This document shows positions 9,001-16,500 of a stretch of DNA of 24,926 nucleotides, piece by piece (position 1 is the stretch's first letter; each line of letters starts with the position of its first letter). Under the pieces are notes generated by a model. It saw only the letters and a program-made list of their open reading frames with translations, had not been told where the DNA came from and made no database searches. The position numbers were made by a program, and so were the translations under genes. The stretch lies in the IMG/VR virus record IMGVR_UViG_3300026203_000008, positions 1-24,926 of that record; one strand, 5' to 3'. This stretch comes from a virus.

Positions 9001-11982
9001 GATAATACAGCGGTTAGAAAATTCAAGGGATCATTTAACATCGTAGATAGTTCAATACACTTTACAGATGCACCCAAGGGAACAAACTTTATTACTAAAA
9101 ATGCATCAGGTCTTGAGTTTCCAAGATCAGATTTTCATGGTAGAGTTTACTTAAGAAATGATTACTCAAATAATAGAATATTTGATGATATTTCAGATGG
9201 ATTTACTGGTGTTGGTGCAACACATATAATGAAGGTTGCTGGATCAAATACTACTGGTATTCAAACTGGTGGAAGTATTATTCTTATGAATGGAATATTC
9301 CAAACTCCAACCACAGAAAATAACCAAGGTAATAATTATGACTTTATAGGTGATACTACAGCGGGTATAACAACAGTTGTATTTACAGGTATTACATCAA
9401 CTGATGGAACAACTAAAGTAATCAGTGAGTCTGATGTCAACTTGAATCAACTACCTAGAGGTGGAATGATTGTTTCACTTGGATCAACAGGTGGACTAGG
9501 AGTTGCACCATTGGCAGGTGCTGCAGTAACCGCAGTTAAAAACAATGCTGGTCAGATAACAGCAGTTGGTGTCGGAACTGCTGATAGACACGGATCAGGA
9601 TATAGAGGCACAGTAGCAATAGGTATTACTGATATTGCTTATGAACATAGATTTGTAAGATCTGGAATAGGTTCAATCAGAAAGGGATCATTCTCAGGTC
9701 AAGCATTTACAGCAACAAATGCAGTTTATACATCACATACAGGATACTTAGACATTACTTTACCAAGTGGTCATGGATTAACTACAAGTGATACAGTCGG
9801 TATTGATACTGGTGGTCTTGTATTCACTTGCTCAAAAGATCATTTTGTTACCGAGCATCCTTATCCAAGATCAGGCCCAACTCCAAGTAATTCAGCAGGT
9901 GGAGACCCTATTGTTGGTATTCAGACAGCAATCACAGCAGTCAGTGGAAATGTAGTAACTATATTTGTTGGTCAAGGTGGTGGAGGAGGAACCGGAGCAA
10001 GTATCACTGCTACAGTCGGTGCTGGTGGTACTTTGGCGTTCACTGTTGCTGGTGCTGGTATTTCATACACAAATCCTCAAATTATAGTTCCCGATCCTTC
10101 TTATGAAGATCTTGAAGTTATTGGTGTCTCACGTTTAGGAATAGGCCCAACAACCGATACTGGATTTGGTTTAAAAGTTTCAATAAATGTCGGTGCTAGT
10201 GCGACTGTAGGTATAGGATCCACATTACATACTGTTGAATCATTTAAGATTACAAGAAATGGATTTGGATTTAAGAAGGGAGATGTGATTAGACCTGTTG
10301 GACTTGTGACAGCTCTTGGACTATCTAATAAGGTAAGTGAATTTGACTTGACTGTTACTGAGATCTTTACAGATAACTTTGCATCATGGGATTTTGGTGA
10401 ATTTGATAATCTTGATGATATCAAAAACTTACAAGATGGTAAGAGAACACGATTCCCAATAAGATTGAATGGACAGTTATTGAGTTTTGAAATAGATGGT
10501 AGGGTTGATGAATCATCACTTATTGACATGAAAGATTTATTCTTAATATTTGTTAATGGTGTTTTACAAGAACCCGGAAAAAATTATAATTTTGAGGGTG
10601 GTACAACATTTGACTTTGCGACTGCACCTGATGAAAATGATGATATTGCTATTTTCTTCTACAAAGGAACAGCAGGAGGTTCAAATCCAGATACTGTTGT
10701 AGTTGATGTTCAACAAACATTGAAGAAAGGTGATGTTGTAACAGTCGGTGGACTTCCCGGTGAGTTGACTGACACTACTCAGAACCCTAGAACTGTAGTA
10801 GGTATCACTACATCAGATACATTTGAGACTGAGATTTATAATGGCCCCGGAATAGGTGTCACATTTAAACCAATAATAAATTGGAGAAAACAAAAAATAG
10901 ACAAAATTATTGGTGGTGAAGTTGTTTCTAAGTCAAGAGACTCTCTTACATCACTTATATTCCCAACTGCAAGAATAATAGGTAATCTTGGAACTGGAAA
11001 TGACCCAGACATTTTTGTCGATGATGCTCAATTCTTTGAGTATGAGGAAGACTTTTCCTCACTTGTAATTAATAATTTTGGTGCACGTATTGTAAACGAT
11101 ATTGGACATACTCCTGCTAAGTTAACTGCAACAGTTTCTGGAACTGGACAAGTTACAGGTGTTACAGTTGTAGAAGGGGGAAGTGGTTATGTTGGATCTG
11201 CAGTTACATTATCAATATCTGCTCCCGTGGGTGTGGGTATTGGAACTACCTTAAGAACACAGTTTGAAAAAGCAGGTATATCAACATTTGCAGTTGCGAC
11301 AGGTAATATTACTAATGGTGCAATAGCGTCTGTGACCATGAATAATGTTGGATTTGGTTATACAACAACAAATCTACCTAAAGTCATTGCCCCTGTTCCA
11401 GAACCAATAACAGAAAAATTAACTGGAATTGATAAAGTTCAAGGATTTAGTGGAATAATTACTGCTATATCAGTAACAAGTGGTTCTGGTGGTGGCACTG
11501 GAAGAGGTCTAAGAGTTGGACTAGCGAGAACAGCAGGTAATTTCAATACACTTCAAGTTGGATATCCAATATACCTATTTGATACAAAGGTTGGTAATGG
11601 TGTGACATCTATCGGTACAAATGCCAATAATACAAATGTAGTGGGTATTGGAACATTGTTTGCGGATAATATCTACATTATTCAGGCTTTAAATTATACA
11701 AGTAACACTGGTGTATGTGAGATATTGGTAAATATACATTCAGGTGTAAATACAACAGGATTATCTACTTCATATTCACTATTAGGTGATAGAGGTAATT
11801 TCTCTTGGGGTAGATTATTTGCAGATACAGGTTCAATGGGAAGAGATAATCCAATCTCTCTCACTGTTACAGGCAACACTGTGGGACTTACAACTGGTCT
11901 AGGAATAGGAACATTTCCTATAATAGAAAGGAGAAATATTGGTGTTCGTGACACCGGTGCAGTCAAGAGTAAGTTATCATGA
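1..11982 (+). CDS. gp7-like: Giant gp7-like baseplate wedge protein, 5'-truncated by the window edge
   Basis: The frame is open from base 1 to the TGA at 11980-11982, giving 3993 visible residues. A TTG at 301 is only an internal codon, because coding continues unbroken upstream. Residues ~4-120 (SKGTAESFRILFNVLYG, then LLGQTI and a Tyr-rich strand) resemble, as I recall it, the C-terminal part of T4 gp7 (STKGIEASYKFLFKVLYN ... LVGQTI). The position directly before gene 8 fits gp7, a wedge protein of the T4 baseplate. T4 gp7 is about 1030 residues, so this version carries an extension of more than 3800 residues. The extension consists of beta-rich repeats (Gly-rich 'GxGY', FCCH-like 'HGFxxG...DxFxL', 'IGTExLxV', 'NGxLQxP') and a YHYH-like domain near residues 1104-1208. 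No membrane segment, signal peptide or enzyme motif was seen. The baseplate role is inferred; the extension could equally be a fibre-like or adhesive arm. Confidence 0.8.
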   Translation, partial: VSNFIKESKSLYGSKGTAESFRILFNVLYGVNPKIVDLEELLIKPSGAEYIRREIILTEVISGDPNKLLGQTITKSTDDQTNASISEVEVITRNRKTYYKLSLFVGYNDRSGIKGTFTIPGKSKVIGNVPIGSSVITVDSTVGFGTTGTIISGINTITYTDKTVNQFLNCTGITSDISTTDDIRSDEIYFGYENGDITKKVELRITGVLSNFEVIPSPTSSVTTEGEIISVKNLGEVVPNPEIKNTKETFFNSWIYNTSCTFQINNFAGIGTAILSSTPDKSNLKVGDKVDVIRRGGDQQVEVSDAIITDITQNNGVKLNLGGQSFTILPNIDYDLRRKLDRVFSTTSDIQYGNNVITANVQNVYNKDDEEYYVASTSLPSYDIQETVFKSTIPSSAGNNIQGFSNLSQKYSIISFPQNTRFITGDAVFYKPSNSNLPLGGLEEGVYYIEKLVPNNQIKIYPSRSFIPISDNLEFTNGEITVGVATTAVVGVNTIKVDNTNNIQVGDTISGINVPNSGITTISSIDTTENLLTVVGLTTAAIPSGTRISVTTEHSFVLLRHKNEEIGVQKILKKFPAVANIKSGNASLTEPGATGILVNGVEITNYKSADKIYYGPLTDVKVLNGGSNFDVISLPSITIPQAGSGTTALLQPVVKGDLKEVLVDQQSFDIEDVLSITISGGNGTGAVLKPIVRRRFREMKFDGRTTAVRGGIDVLHDQLIFSEPHNLLNGEPLVYDNNENPSLGVGIFSGSNTDQNKTLSNGSVYYPQVIGISSIRLYENVNDFNSGINTVGFTTINAQGTHIFKTLEKKRFLRSVIIENSGTNYTNRKLIVKPSGISTIENTINFPNHGFLNGEVITYNFAAGGTVISGLSSSTRYKIIKLDDDSFRLANAGAAGTDTTDYDRLDYVKLSSTGAGLQEFAFPEITLSVNAIYSPTTFTRTGDLVITPVVRGSIINSYLYESGSNYGSDILNFEKKPGVITKTGKVAELKVIASKGRISFVDVRYGGKEYFSPPDLELVGVGTGVGAKLRPVISDGRITDVKIINAGIGYSDSPSVNVIPAGSGQIFDPSVRSLTVNNLERFDDEILLRDSETNLQYSVVGYNTSLYTNQFKDPDPITGHSPIIGWAYDGNPIYGPYGYRDAADSNSTIQILKTGYDLNVSNVENRPSNFANGFFVNDYEFNDSGALDKSNGRFCKTPDYPDGVYAYFVGVTTGAQGNLVPKFPYFIGDTYRSKPDADNFSITQTNFDLNENNLTRNTLPYAIADPTAGSDFFIESNEILEQNSVVESVTRGNVEGFQIVESGSNYKVNDSLNFDNTGTSGGGASAFVSKIEGKEISSVTTTVQTYDDVVYVRDNDTQVSAFISTSHTYSDNDNIVVSGLSTSISGLTDSHKVGVSSEIVVLYKAMGANATAGVVTDIYVSSIPDRVSAGSSIGIGTEKLQVINRFDQRKILRVKRGIVGGSGHALSDTVSTVPHKFTIPLVTDPFESKVNDKVFFNPKEQVGLALTAGTVVAMGKSFTTGERSKVISVPAKSIFLPNHPFVNNQQLTFTIPSGAGNIVCGTGVTQAVNANFNLTSGSTVFAKRISSDLVGLSTVKNGETIFFKTTPTDNFEYLLESNHTQVIGKAQKVTSHVAVSTAHNLTELDKIDLTIDSNRSGGLGISTSVIVKYSASQDKILINPLTVAQANIGADTIFKDDHGFVNGQKIYYDGGSAQATGLTTSCYFVYRISDDAFQLGETRSDVTKEPPNVVGITTNTGGAGQTFSLVNPPLSTVNNNDLVFYVSDSSLNGYEFNFYYDKLFKNEFVSTGTTSGFVVEKVGTVGAGTTSTITLKHSKDNPLNIYYAIEKSGFISTTDTDVKNGSRINYIDSVYNGSYTTFGVGSTSFNISLKGVPEKLTYNRTEIDKMSYLTNSSSASGGIGNINLASSGFGYKKIPGISSVTSTSGVDAKILCLSDSINKINKVRILDPGFEYASDKTLKPEARISPTVTLINSDLISSIEVVSGGTDYLVAPDIVIVDPETGLLTDQGVIEVELSSSSVSSINIISSPRGLKPVESRVRTINNSNGIPVQTVVGMANTASVGVVTCTLVTPIGGFPNPPFAVGDQIFVEGIQLDSSSGTGYNSTDYGYNFFKVTDYQNASPAKLEFNLSGIATAVGVAKTSQQNYATITNFNKYPQFKTTQKSAQFTPGEKVAVRESGNFVLTDLSVLENTDEFIKVRGKRELIVGNTIRGEISGTVATVNTISNNRGIFNIDYSLEQGRGWSNETGKLSEDHQVISDNDYYQNLSYAIQSPQTFEEIVDPVNRLVHTAGLKNFADTGITSTAKSGISSESALIVNRDLITNERTDTINFFDYAVDTDTTLNGSQSKFLKLNNVKLSSYVECRTNRVLDIDDISSQFSNTTSSQDGKVSIAINDDYESFLIQTKNPATSEIQIDEVVVFKDSSDTFTFERNNLGIGTQKIMDVVGFTDSATSDTFLNITPTNPFDDDLDIKIYRSKFNSPTAGINTLSVGFANVIGVAKTADPSATISLVSSPIGVTSAFYSTIEITDNATNEKNLVDIYATHDGTNSYFSEYYVDSGTINNFSSNFIGTFTSNLTGGVLSINFENTGINTATLRSKTVGFGLTSVGIGTFRFKDPAEIAGNERSVNLQSDFKRVTSTSTIVGVDSNKFSTIKSIVKVAYGSTIAIHEVLATHNGTDTSIVHYPFISIGSTAGIGTFIANFANNKFNVRFNPDTGVTNAEVSAFSELFYTDLDFFNTPPEVVIGRVSENVGVSLYNAVNGNRANKTEFELKHGGVPIFAKTFNPTDTSLLNAATGEFFIKDHFFNTGEKLKYTPRSTFIGVNPVSMKIASTTNLPTDVFAIRVNKDKFKLATSQNNANAGTAVTFTALGEGNAHQLEMDKKLEKSIVVVDGLIQSPIAFTPVNTTLVNNGGSISATDTIASLAGISSVAQGDLLKIGTEILKVNSVGFGTLAIGPITGGGSFKLVGVERGALGTTAASHNDNTAVRKFKGSFNIVDSSIHFTDAPKGTNFITKNASGLEFPRSDFHGRVYLRNDYSNNRIFDDISDGFTGVGATHIMKVAGSNTTGIQTGGSIILMNGIFQTPTTENNQGNNYDFIGDTTAGITTVVFTGITSTDGTTKVISESDVNLNQLPRGGMIVSLGSTGGLGVAPLAGAAVTAVKNNAGQITAVGVGTADRHGSGYRGTVAIGITDIAYEHRFVRSGIGSIRKGSFSGQAFTATNAVYTSHTGYLDITLPSGHGLTTSDTVGIDTGGLVFTCSKDHFVTEHPYPRSGPTPSNSAGGDPIVGIQTAITAVSGNVVTIFVGQGGGGGTGASITATVGAGGTLAFTVAGAGISYTNPQIIVPDPSYEDLEVIGVSRLGIGPTTDTGFGLKVSINVGASATVGIGSTLHTVESFKITRNGFGFKKGDVIRPVGLVTALGLSNKVSEFDLTVTEIFTDNFASWDFGEFDNLDDIKNLQDGKRTRFPIRLNGQLLSFEIDGRVDESSLIDMKDLFLIFVNGVLQEPGKNYNFEGGTTFDFATAPDENDDIAIFFYKGTAGGSNPDTVVVDVQQTLKKGDVVTVGGLPGELTDTTQNPRTVVGITTSDTFETEIYNGPGIGVTFKPIINWRKQKIDKIIGGEVVSKSRDSLTSLIFPTARIIGNLGTGNDPDIFVDDAQFFEYEEDFSSLVINNFGARIVNDIGHTPAKLTATVSGTGQVTGVTVVEGGSGYVGSAVTLSISAPVGVGIGTTLRTQFEKAGISTFAVATGNITNGAIASVTMNNVGFGYTTTNLPKVIAPVPEPITEKLTGIDKVQGFSGIITAISVTSGSGGGTGRGLRVGLARTAGNFNTLQVGYPIYLFDTKVGNGVTSIGTNANNTNVVGIGTLFADNIYIIQALNYTSNTGVCEILVNIHSGVNTTGLSTSYSLLGDRGNFSWGRLFADTGSMGRDNPISLTVTGNTVGLTTGLGIGTFPIIERRNIGVRDTGAVKSKLS
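10..360 (+). other. Segment matching the conserved C-terminal part of T4 gp7
   Basis: Visible residues ~4-120 of the giant protein contain FIKESKSLYGSKGT, ESFRILFNVLYG and KLLGQTI, followed by a segment ending YYKLSLFVGY. The same order (DFYSTKG, YKFLFKVLY, LVGQTI) occurs in T4 gp7 as remembered. Marine T4-like phages carry this 'SKGT...S.+.LF..LY' block in the large protein preceding gp8. It is the only part of the giant gene that ties it to a named T4 baseplate protein. Confidence 0.65.
1456..1656 (+). repeat. Protein repeat, 'NTIKVDN..NIQVGDTISG' type (copy in gp7-like)
   Basis: Encodes VGVNTIKVDNTNNIQVGDTI, then a GI.VPNSGITTISSID stretch and a hydrophobic strand (LLTVVGLTTAAI). A closely similar unit lies in the 557-residue protein at ~22474-22655 (ANTITVDSVTGLQVSDVV, GIPNNTTISSINT, VITLSANTTAGI). 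Similarity is clear at the protein level. The DNA copies are diverged, so this is an old domain shuffle rather than a recent duplication. Confidence 0.6.
2533..2760 (+). repeat. FCCH-like beta repeat (clear copy in gp7-like)
   Basis: Encodes NHGFLNGEVITYNF, then GLSSSTRYKIIKLDDDSFRL and a Gly/Ala-rich tail. The pattern HGFxxGxxIxY...GL....Y.V....DxFxL is common in phage tail proteins and is often annotated as an E1 FCCH-type domain. Further copies in this protein lie at ~5080-5300 (DHGFVNGQKIYYDG ... DDAFQLG) and ~8452-8690 (FFNTGEKLKYTP ... KDKFKLA). Weaker ones lie at ~1234-1400, ~2161-2420 and ~4600-4790. Confidence 0.55.
3001..3210 (+). repeat. Gly-rich 'GxGY' beta repeat (representative pair in gp7-like)
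   Basis: Encodes VDVRYGGKEYFSPPDLELVG, then GVGAKLRPVISDGRITDVKI and INAGIGYSDSPSVNVIPAGS. The unit reads: V.(I/V)..GG.GY..PP.(V/I).(V/I)....GAGA...PVV.(D/N)G.I..V.V. Other copies in the same protein lie at ~1852-1992, ~3883-4020, ~5755-6070, ~9976-10105 and ~11125-11400. Single copies are seen in gp8 (~12721-12890) and in the DUF4815 protein (~19051-19290). Confidence 0.65.
3310..3627 (+). other. YHYH-like domain inside the gp7-like protein
   Basis: Residues ~1104-1209 contain HSPIIGWAYDGNPIYGPYGY and then ALDKSNGRFCKTPDYPDGVY followed by AYFVG. The order 'G.A.DG.PIYGP ... LD..NGR...TP.YP.G.Y.Y' matches the YHYH domain found in bacterial secreted proteins and in large structural proteins of marine phages. 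The namesake Tyr-His-Tyr-His is here Tyr-Ala-Tyr-Phe (3613-3624), so any metal binding by those histidines is lost. Its function in phages is not known to me. Confidence 0.6.
7621..8260 (+). repeat. Tandem duplicated ~80-residue module in gp7-like
   Basis: Two related modules follow one another. The first (~7621-7870) has LVDIYATHDGTNSYFSEYYV, then GTFTSNLTGGVLSINFENTG and INTATLRSKTVGF. The second (~8002-8260) has IAIHEVLATHNGTDTSIVHY, then GTFIANFANNKFNVRFNPDT and VTNAEVSAFSELF. The shared frame is 'I.EV.ATH(D/N)GT......Y....IGTF.A.......V.F.....N..V'. The segments match in order and spacing, but the DNA is diverged. Confidence 0.6.
10534..10675 (+). repeat. 'FVNGVLQEPG' phage tail beta module in gp7-like
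   Basis: Encodes DLFLIFVNGVLQEPGKNYNF, then a TFDFATAPDENDDIAIFFYK strand pair. The pattern 'hhhFhNGhhQ.PG..Y.h.....hFT.AP...D.I.hhhY.G' is widespread in phage tail fibre and baseplate proteins. Related units in the same protein lie at ~9271-9390 (IILMNGIFQTP ... NYDFIG) and more weakly at ~8710-8800 (IVVVDGLIQSPIAFTP). Confidence 0.55.
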
Positions 11983-11992
11983 TGATTTCCCG

Positions 11993-12000
11993 TATAAATA
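11993..12000 (+). promoter_or_regulatory. T4-type late promoter TATAAATA upstream of gene 8
   Basis: An exact TATAAATA, the T4 late promoter -10 consensus read by the gp55-type sigma factor, lies in the 36-base gap between the gp7-like stop and the gene 8 ATG at 12019. Its first base is 26 bases upstream of that ATG, leaving a leader of only about a dozen bases. The leader is A-rich (GAAAAAAAGTAATAAA) and has no convincing Shine-Dalgarno sequence. The motif is seen; its use as a promoter is inferred. Confidence 0.75.
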
Positions 12001-12018
12001 TAGAAAAAAAGTAATAAA

Positions 12019-13590
12019 ATGCCAGCAGTTATCACGGATCAGTTTAGAATATTGAATGCAAGTAACTTTATTGACACAGTTACAGGCATAGGAGCGTCTG
12101 ATCCTATTAATTCTTTTTATGTTACTCTTGGTCTTCCAAATGCAGAGGCCGTGGGTTTTGGTAGAACAAGTAATTTTAATGATGTTCCTCCTGCTCCGAT
12201 TGATAATATCAACACAAATAATCATATTGGTGATACAACTTTATTTGGTAAAAGAGTAACTGGAAAAAATGTTAGAAGATTGATAAGAAGAGTTGATTGG
12301 ACACAGGGAACAAGATATGAGATGTATAGGCATGACTATAGTATTAATTCACGCTCTCCAATTACAAAATCTGCAAGATTATATGATGCAAATTATTATG
12401 TGATGAATGAAAATTTCAATGTATATGTTTGTATTGATAATGGATCAACAGGAATAAACACTACAGGTAATGCATCTCAAGATCAACCAACATTCACCGA
12501 TTTAGAACCATCAAAAGCAGGTGAGAGTGGAGATGGTTACATTTGGAAGTTTTTATACACAGTTTCACCAAGTGATATTATTAAATTCGACTCAACTGAA
12601 TTTATAGCAGTTCCAAATGATTGGAGCACATCAACTGATGCTGTCATTCAAGCAGTACGTGAGAATGGAGATTCTGAGTTGAATAACAACCAAATAAAAA
12701 AAGTATATATTGAAAAACAAGGTGGGCCAGGTTATATTGGTGGATTGGGACAGGAGTTCCCAATACTAGGTGATGGCACTGGTGGTAAAGTGGTTGTTGA
12801 TGTTGTTGGTGGTAAAATAACTAATGCAGTTGTTTCATCTGGTGGAAAAGGTTATACATACGGTATTGTCGATTTAGGTTCTATAAATGGTAATGTTACG
12901 AATTTTGCTAAGTTAGTCCCAATAATTCCACCTTCAAGAGGACATGGTTATGATCTTTATGAGGAATTGGGAACTGATCGTGTGCTTTGTTATGCAAGAT
13001 TTGGTGGTGATAACAAAGATTTTCCGGTTGATACTGAATTTGCACAAGTAACTTTAATTAAAAATCCAACTTCAGTTGGAACAACATCTGTTTATTTCAA
13101 TGATTCATTTTCGTCTATGTCTGCTTTAAAGTTTCCAAGCACTACTACCTCTAACCCAATTGTAGGCAATAAAATTGAACAAGTTGTATCAGGTGGAACA
13201 GCAGTTGGATATGTAGCTTCTTGGGATAAAGAGACAAAAGTTTTGAAATATATTCAGGACAGGTCATTATACTTTGATCCTGCAAACGCAGCAGTTGTTG
13301 ATCAAACAGATTATGATGATGTTGATTCAAAAGGAAAAGTCTTAGAATTTGAAGCAACATCAGCGAATGTCATATCATCTGGTTTTGCTGCAGCGATTGA
13401 CACAAATTTCAATGCTGGAATTACCACGGTTGGAACTAAAAATGTTGATCTAGGTGTGACCTTTACAAATGGACTTGCAAAATCCGAAATAAATAAAGGG
13501 TCAGGTACAATACTTTACATTGATAATAGGGCGACTATCAAAAGAAACTCTAGACAAAAAGAAGACATTAAAATCATTCTGGAATTCTAA
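12019..13590 (+). CDS. gp8: Baseplate wedge subunit gp8
   Basis: This 523-residue protein is recognised as T4 gp8, a wedge subunit that binds gp7 in the T4 baseplate. Matching landmarks, as I recall T4 gp8, are IRRVDWTQGTRY at residues 89-100 (T4 IPRRDWGDTRY), GDGYIWKFLY at 171-180 (T4 GDGYVWEYLF), and a C terminus with ILYIDNRATI at 498-507 running to KIILEF (T4 MIYMENRPPI ... ILFTF). It is longer than T4 gp8 (334 residues). One extra block, residues ~235-290, is a Gly-rich repeat (GGKITNAVVSSGGKGYTYG) of the kind found many times in the upstream giant protein. A second, residues ~355-480, is of unknown character. It follows a late promoter by 18 bases, and three bases separate its stop from the next ATG, so the two are surely co-transcribed. 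The ATG at 12019 is the first in frame after the promoter. Confidence 0.93.
   Translation: MPAVITDQFRILNASNFIDTVTGIGASDPINSFYVTLGLPNAEAVGFGRTSNFNDVPPAPIDNINTNNHIGDTTLFGKRVTGKNVRRLIRRVDWTQGTRYEMYRHDYSINSRSPITKSARLYDANYYVMNENFNVYVCIDNGSTGINTTGNASQDQPTFTDLEPSKAGESGDGYIWKFLYTVSPSDIIKFDSTEFIAVPNDWSTSTDAVIQAVRENGDSELNNNQIKKVYIEKQGGPGYIGGLGQEFPILGDGTGGKVVVDVVGGKITNAVVSSGGKGYTYGIVDLGSINGNVTNFAKLVPIIPPSRGHGYDLYEELGTDRVLCYARFGGDNKDFPVDTEFAQVTLIKNPTSVGTTSVYFNDSFSSMSALKFPSTTTSNPIVGNKIEQVVSGGTAVGYVASWDKETKVLKYIQDRSLYFDPANAAVVDQTDYDDVDSKGKVLEFEATSANVISSGFAAAIDTNFNAGITTVGTKNVDLGVTFTNGLAKSEINKGSGTILYIDNRATIKRNSRQKEDIKIILEF
12721..12890 (+). repeat. 'GxGY' beta repeat inserted in gp8
   Basis: Residues ~235-290 of gp8 encode GGPGYIGGLGQEFPILGDGT, then GGKVVVDVVGGKITNAVVSS and GGKGYTYGIVDL. 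This matches the unit repeated in the gp7-like protein. T4 gp8 has no such segment as I recall it, so it looks like an inserted domain. Confidence 0.6.
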
Positions 13591-13593
13591 AAA

Positions 13594-16500
13594 ATGCCAC
13601 AAAAAACGAATTTAAATATAAGTCCTTATTACGACGATTTTAAGAAGGATAATAATTTTTACAGGGTACTGTTCAATCCGGGCAAACCTGTTCAAGCTAG
13701 GGAATTAACAACTCTCCAATCCATCCTACAGGATCAGATTGAATCTTTTGGTAGTCATATGTTCAAAGAGGGATCAATGGTGATCCCCGGAAACATACAA
13801 TATGATGCTGAGTATTTTTCGATTAAATTGGACTCTATTCATTTGGGAACAGCAGTCTCAGTATACGTTGAAAATTTAAAGGGTAAAATATTAACAGGAC
13901 AAAGTAGTGGCATTAAAGTTCTTGTTGATGATTACTCTTTACCAAATGAGTCAACAGGAATTACAGATTTAACATTTTTCATCAAATATCTTGACTCAGG
14001 AAATTCTAATGATGTTTCATTCTTAGAAGATGGTGAAGATTTACTCGTTGACGAAGGATTTGTATACGGGAATACTCCAATAAATTCTGGAGATTCTGTT
14101 GCAACATTGATAGAAAATAATGCATCCTTCACAGGATGTTCTGCATCTATCGCTAATGGTGTTTTCTTTATAAGAGGTCATTTTGTAAACGTATCAGCAG
14201 ATAGAATTGTATTAGATCCATATACAAATAATCCATCTTACAGAGTTGGTCTCTTTATTCAGGAAGAATTAGTTAATTCTGATTCAGATTCCTCATTGAA
14301 TGACAATGCAAGAGGATTTTCAAACTTTGCAGCTCCGGGTGCTGATAGATTAAAAATATCTACAAGTTTGACTAAAAAAGGATTAACAGACTTTAATGAT
14401 AAAAATTTCGTAGAATTAATCCGTCTTGATGATGGAGAATTAAAAAAATTACAAAATACCACTCAATATTCACTAATAAGAGATTATTTTGCAAAAAGAA
14501 CTTTTGAGGAATCAGGTAACTACTCTCTTAAGAATTTTAAATTAGAAGCATTTGAATCATTGAATGATGGAATATCAAATGAGGGTATCTTTACATCTGA
14601 TGAATTGACAGATCAGGGTGTAACACCATCTGATGATTTAATAGCACTAAAAGTATCACCCGGTAAGGCATATGTAAGAGGTTATGATATTGAAAGACCA
14701 GCAACAACAGTATTGGATATTAATAAACCAAGAGATAAGAAAACAATTGAAAATAGTTCTGTTCCATTTAGACTTGGGACACTATTTCAAGTGAACCGTG
14801 TTGCTGGAACACCCAAAATTGGTTTAGATGTAGATTTAGCCATTAGTTTATTTGATCAAAGAAAAGGTGCTACAAACAATGCAACAAGCGGAACAGGGAC
14901 TCAAATAGGAAATGCAAGAGTATATGCATTTGAACATCATGACAGGACAGGAGGTACTCCAGACGTAAAGTTTGATCTTTACTTATATGATATACAAACA
15001 TGGACTATATTGACCGTAAACAAAGCATTAAGTAGTACAGAGTTACCCGATACTGGATTTGTAGAAGGATTATCAAGTGGTGCTTCAGGATTTGCTGTTA
15101 GTGCTGGTGGTAACAGTGCAACAATCTCATTAAGAGATACGTCAGGAACATTTATTGCGGGTGAAGAATTAAGATTTTGTGGAGATTCTGGAGGAGTAAC
15201 TAGAACAGTAGCAACAGTATCAGAAAAATCTATAAGAGATGTCAAATCTGTCTTTCAAGATGCTAGTACAACATCTTTGGCAACTGATTTTAGTGCGGAT
15301 TTAGTATTAAAGCCATCACTAATAAAAGAATTATCTCCATCAGATGAAGTGAGTATTAGCGGTTCAAATGTATTAACTTGTGCCGGTAAAACATTTGGAT
15401 CATTAAGAGTTGGTGATCATATCACTTATAATTTTAGAGGAGATACCGATCCTAGATTACATCGAATTACTGCAATAAGTTCTGATTTAAAATCACTTAC
15501 TTTATCAGCAGTTACAGCAGTGAGTGGAGTCTGTGTAGCAACTATAAACCAACAAGATGATATATCAGGTGTTCGTTTGGCAGTCCCTGTAGTACAGAAT
15601 GAAGAAACTGGTTTATTCGCAGAATTGCAAGAGAAAAATATATCAGATGTCGATTTAACTGGATCAGAGTTAACAATAAAAACTCAAATTACAGGTAAAT
15701 CAACTGATTCTGTAGGAACACTCACATTCAATTTGTCAGATTTAGTTGGTATTTCGAGTGCTTTGTTTGAAACATTTGATAATGACAGATATTCGGTTCA
15801 TTTTTCAGGTGGTGGTATTGCATCTTTATCATCTGATCAATTCACTTTATCGAATAATGCATCAACTGTAACTATTACAGGAATAACCGCAAGTCAATCA
15901 AATGTAAGCATAAATGCGACTGTTAAGAAAGTTTCTATAAGTACAAAACAAAAAACATTTGATAGAAGTCAACCAATAATTGTTAATAAAACAGTATCTG
16001 GTATATCTACTGTCAATGGACTAACAGAAAATAAACATTTTGGTTTACGAGTTGAGGATAAAATAATCTCACTAAACACACCAGATGTTGTTGAAGTTGT
16101 AGGTATATATGAATCACTTACAAATGCTCTTCCTGTATTAGATAGATTAGTATTTGTAAGTGGTTTAGCACTTAACACTGCATCAATATTAGGTGAACGA
16201 ATAGTCGGATCTGTAAGTGGTGCGATTGCTCAAATTACTGACAGAGCTTCAGCAACAGTTGTTGAAATTGCATACTTGACACCACAGCAATTTATTGTCG
16301 GTGAAAGAGTAACTTTCAAAGAATCTAACATAGTAACTAATCTACAGGGTGTAACAGCTGGATCATATCTCAATATAACATCAAATTATACTCTTGATAA
16401 AGCACAAAAATCATCATTCTATGATTATTCTAGAATTGTAAGAAAAGATGGTGTCAGAGTTCCAAATCGTCAGTTAAAAATTTTATTAAACCGATACATA

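Noticed and set aside
1-11982. Gly/Thr-rich repeated DNA in the giant gene as a CRISPR array or DNA repeat
   Set aside because: The repeats exist only at protein level, with variable spacing and diverged bases, inside one continuous reading frame.
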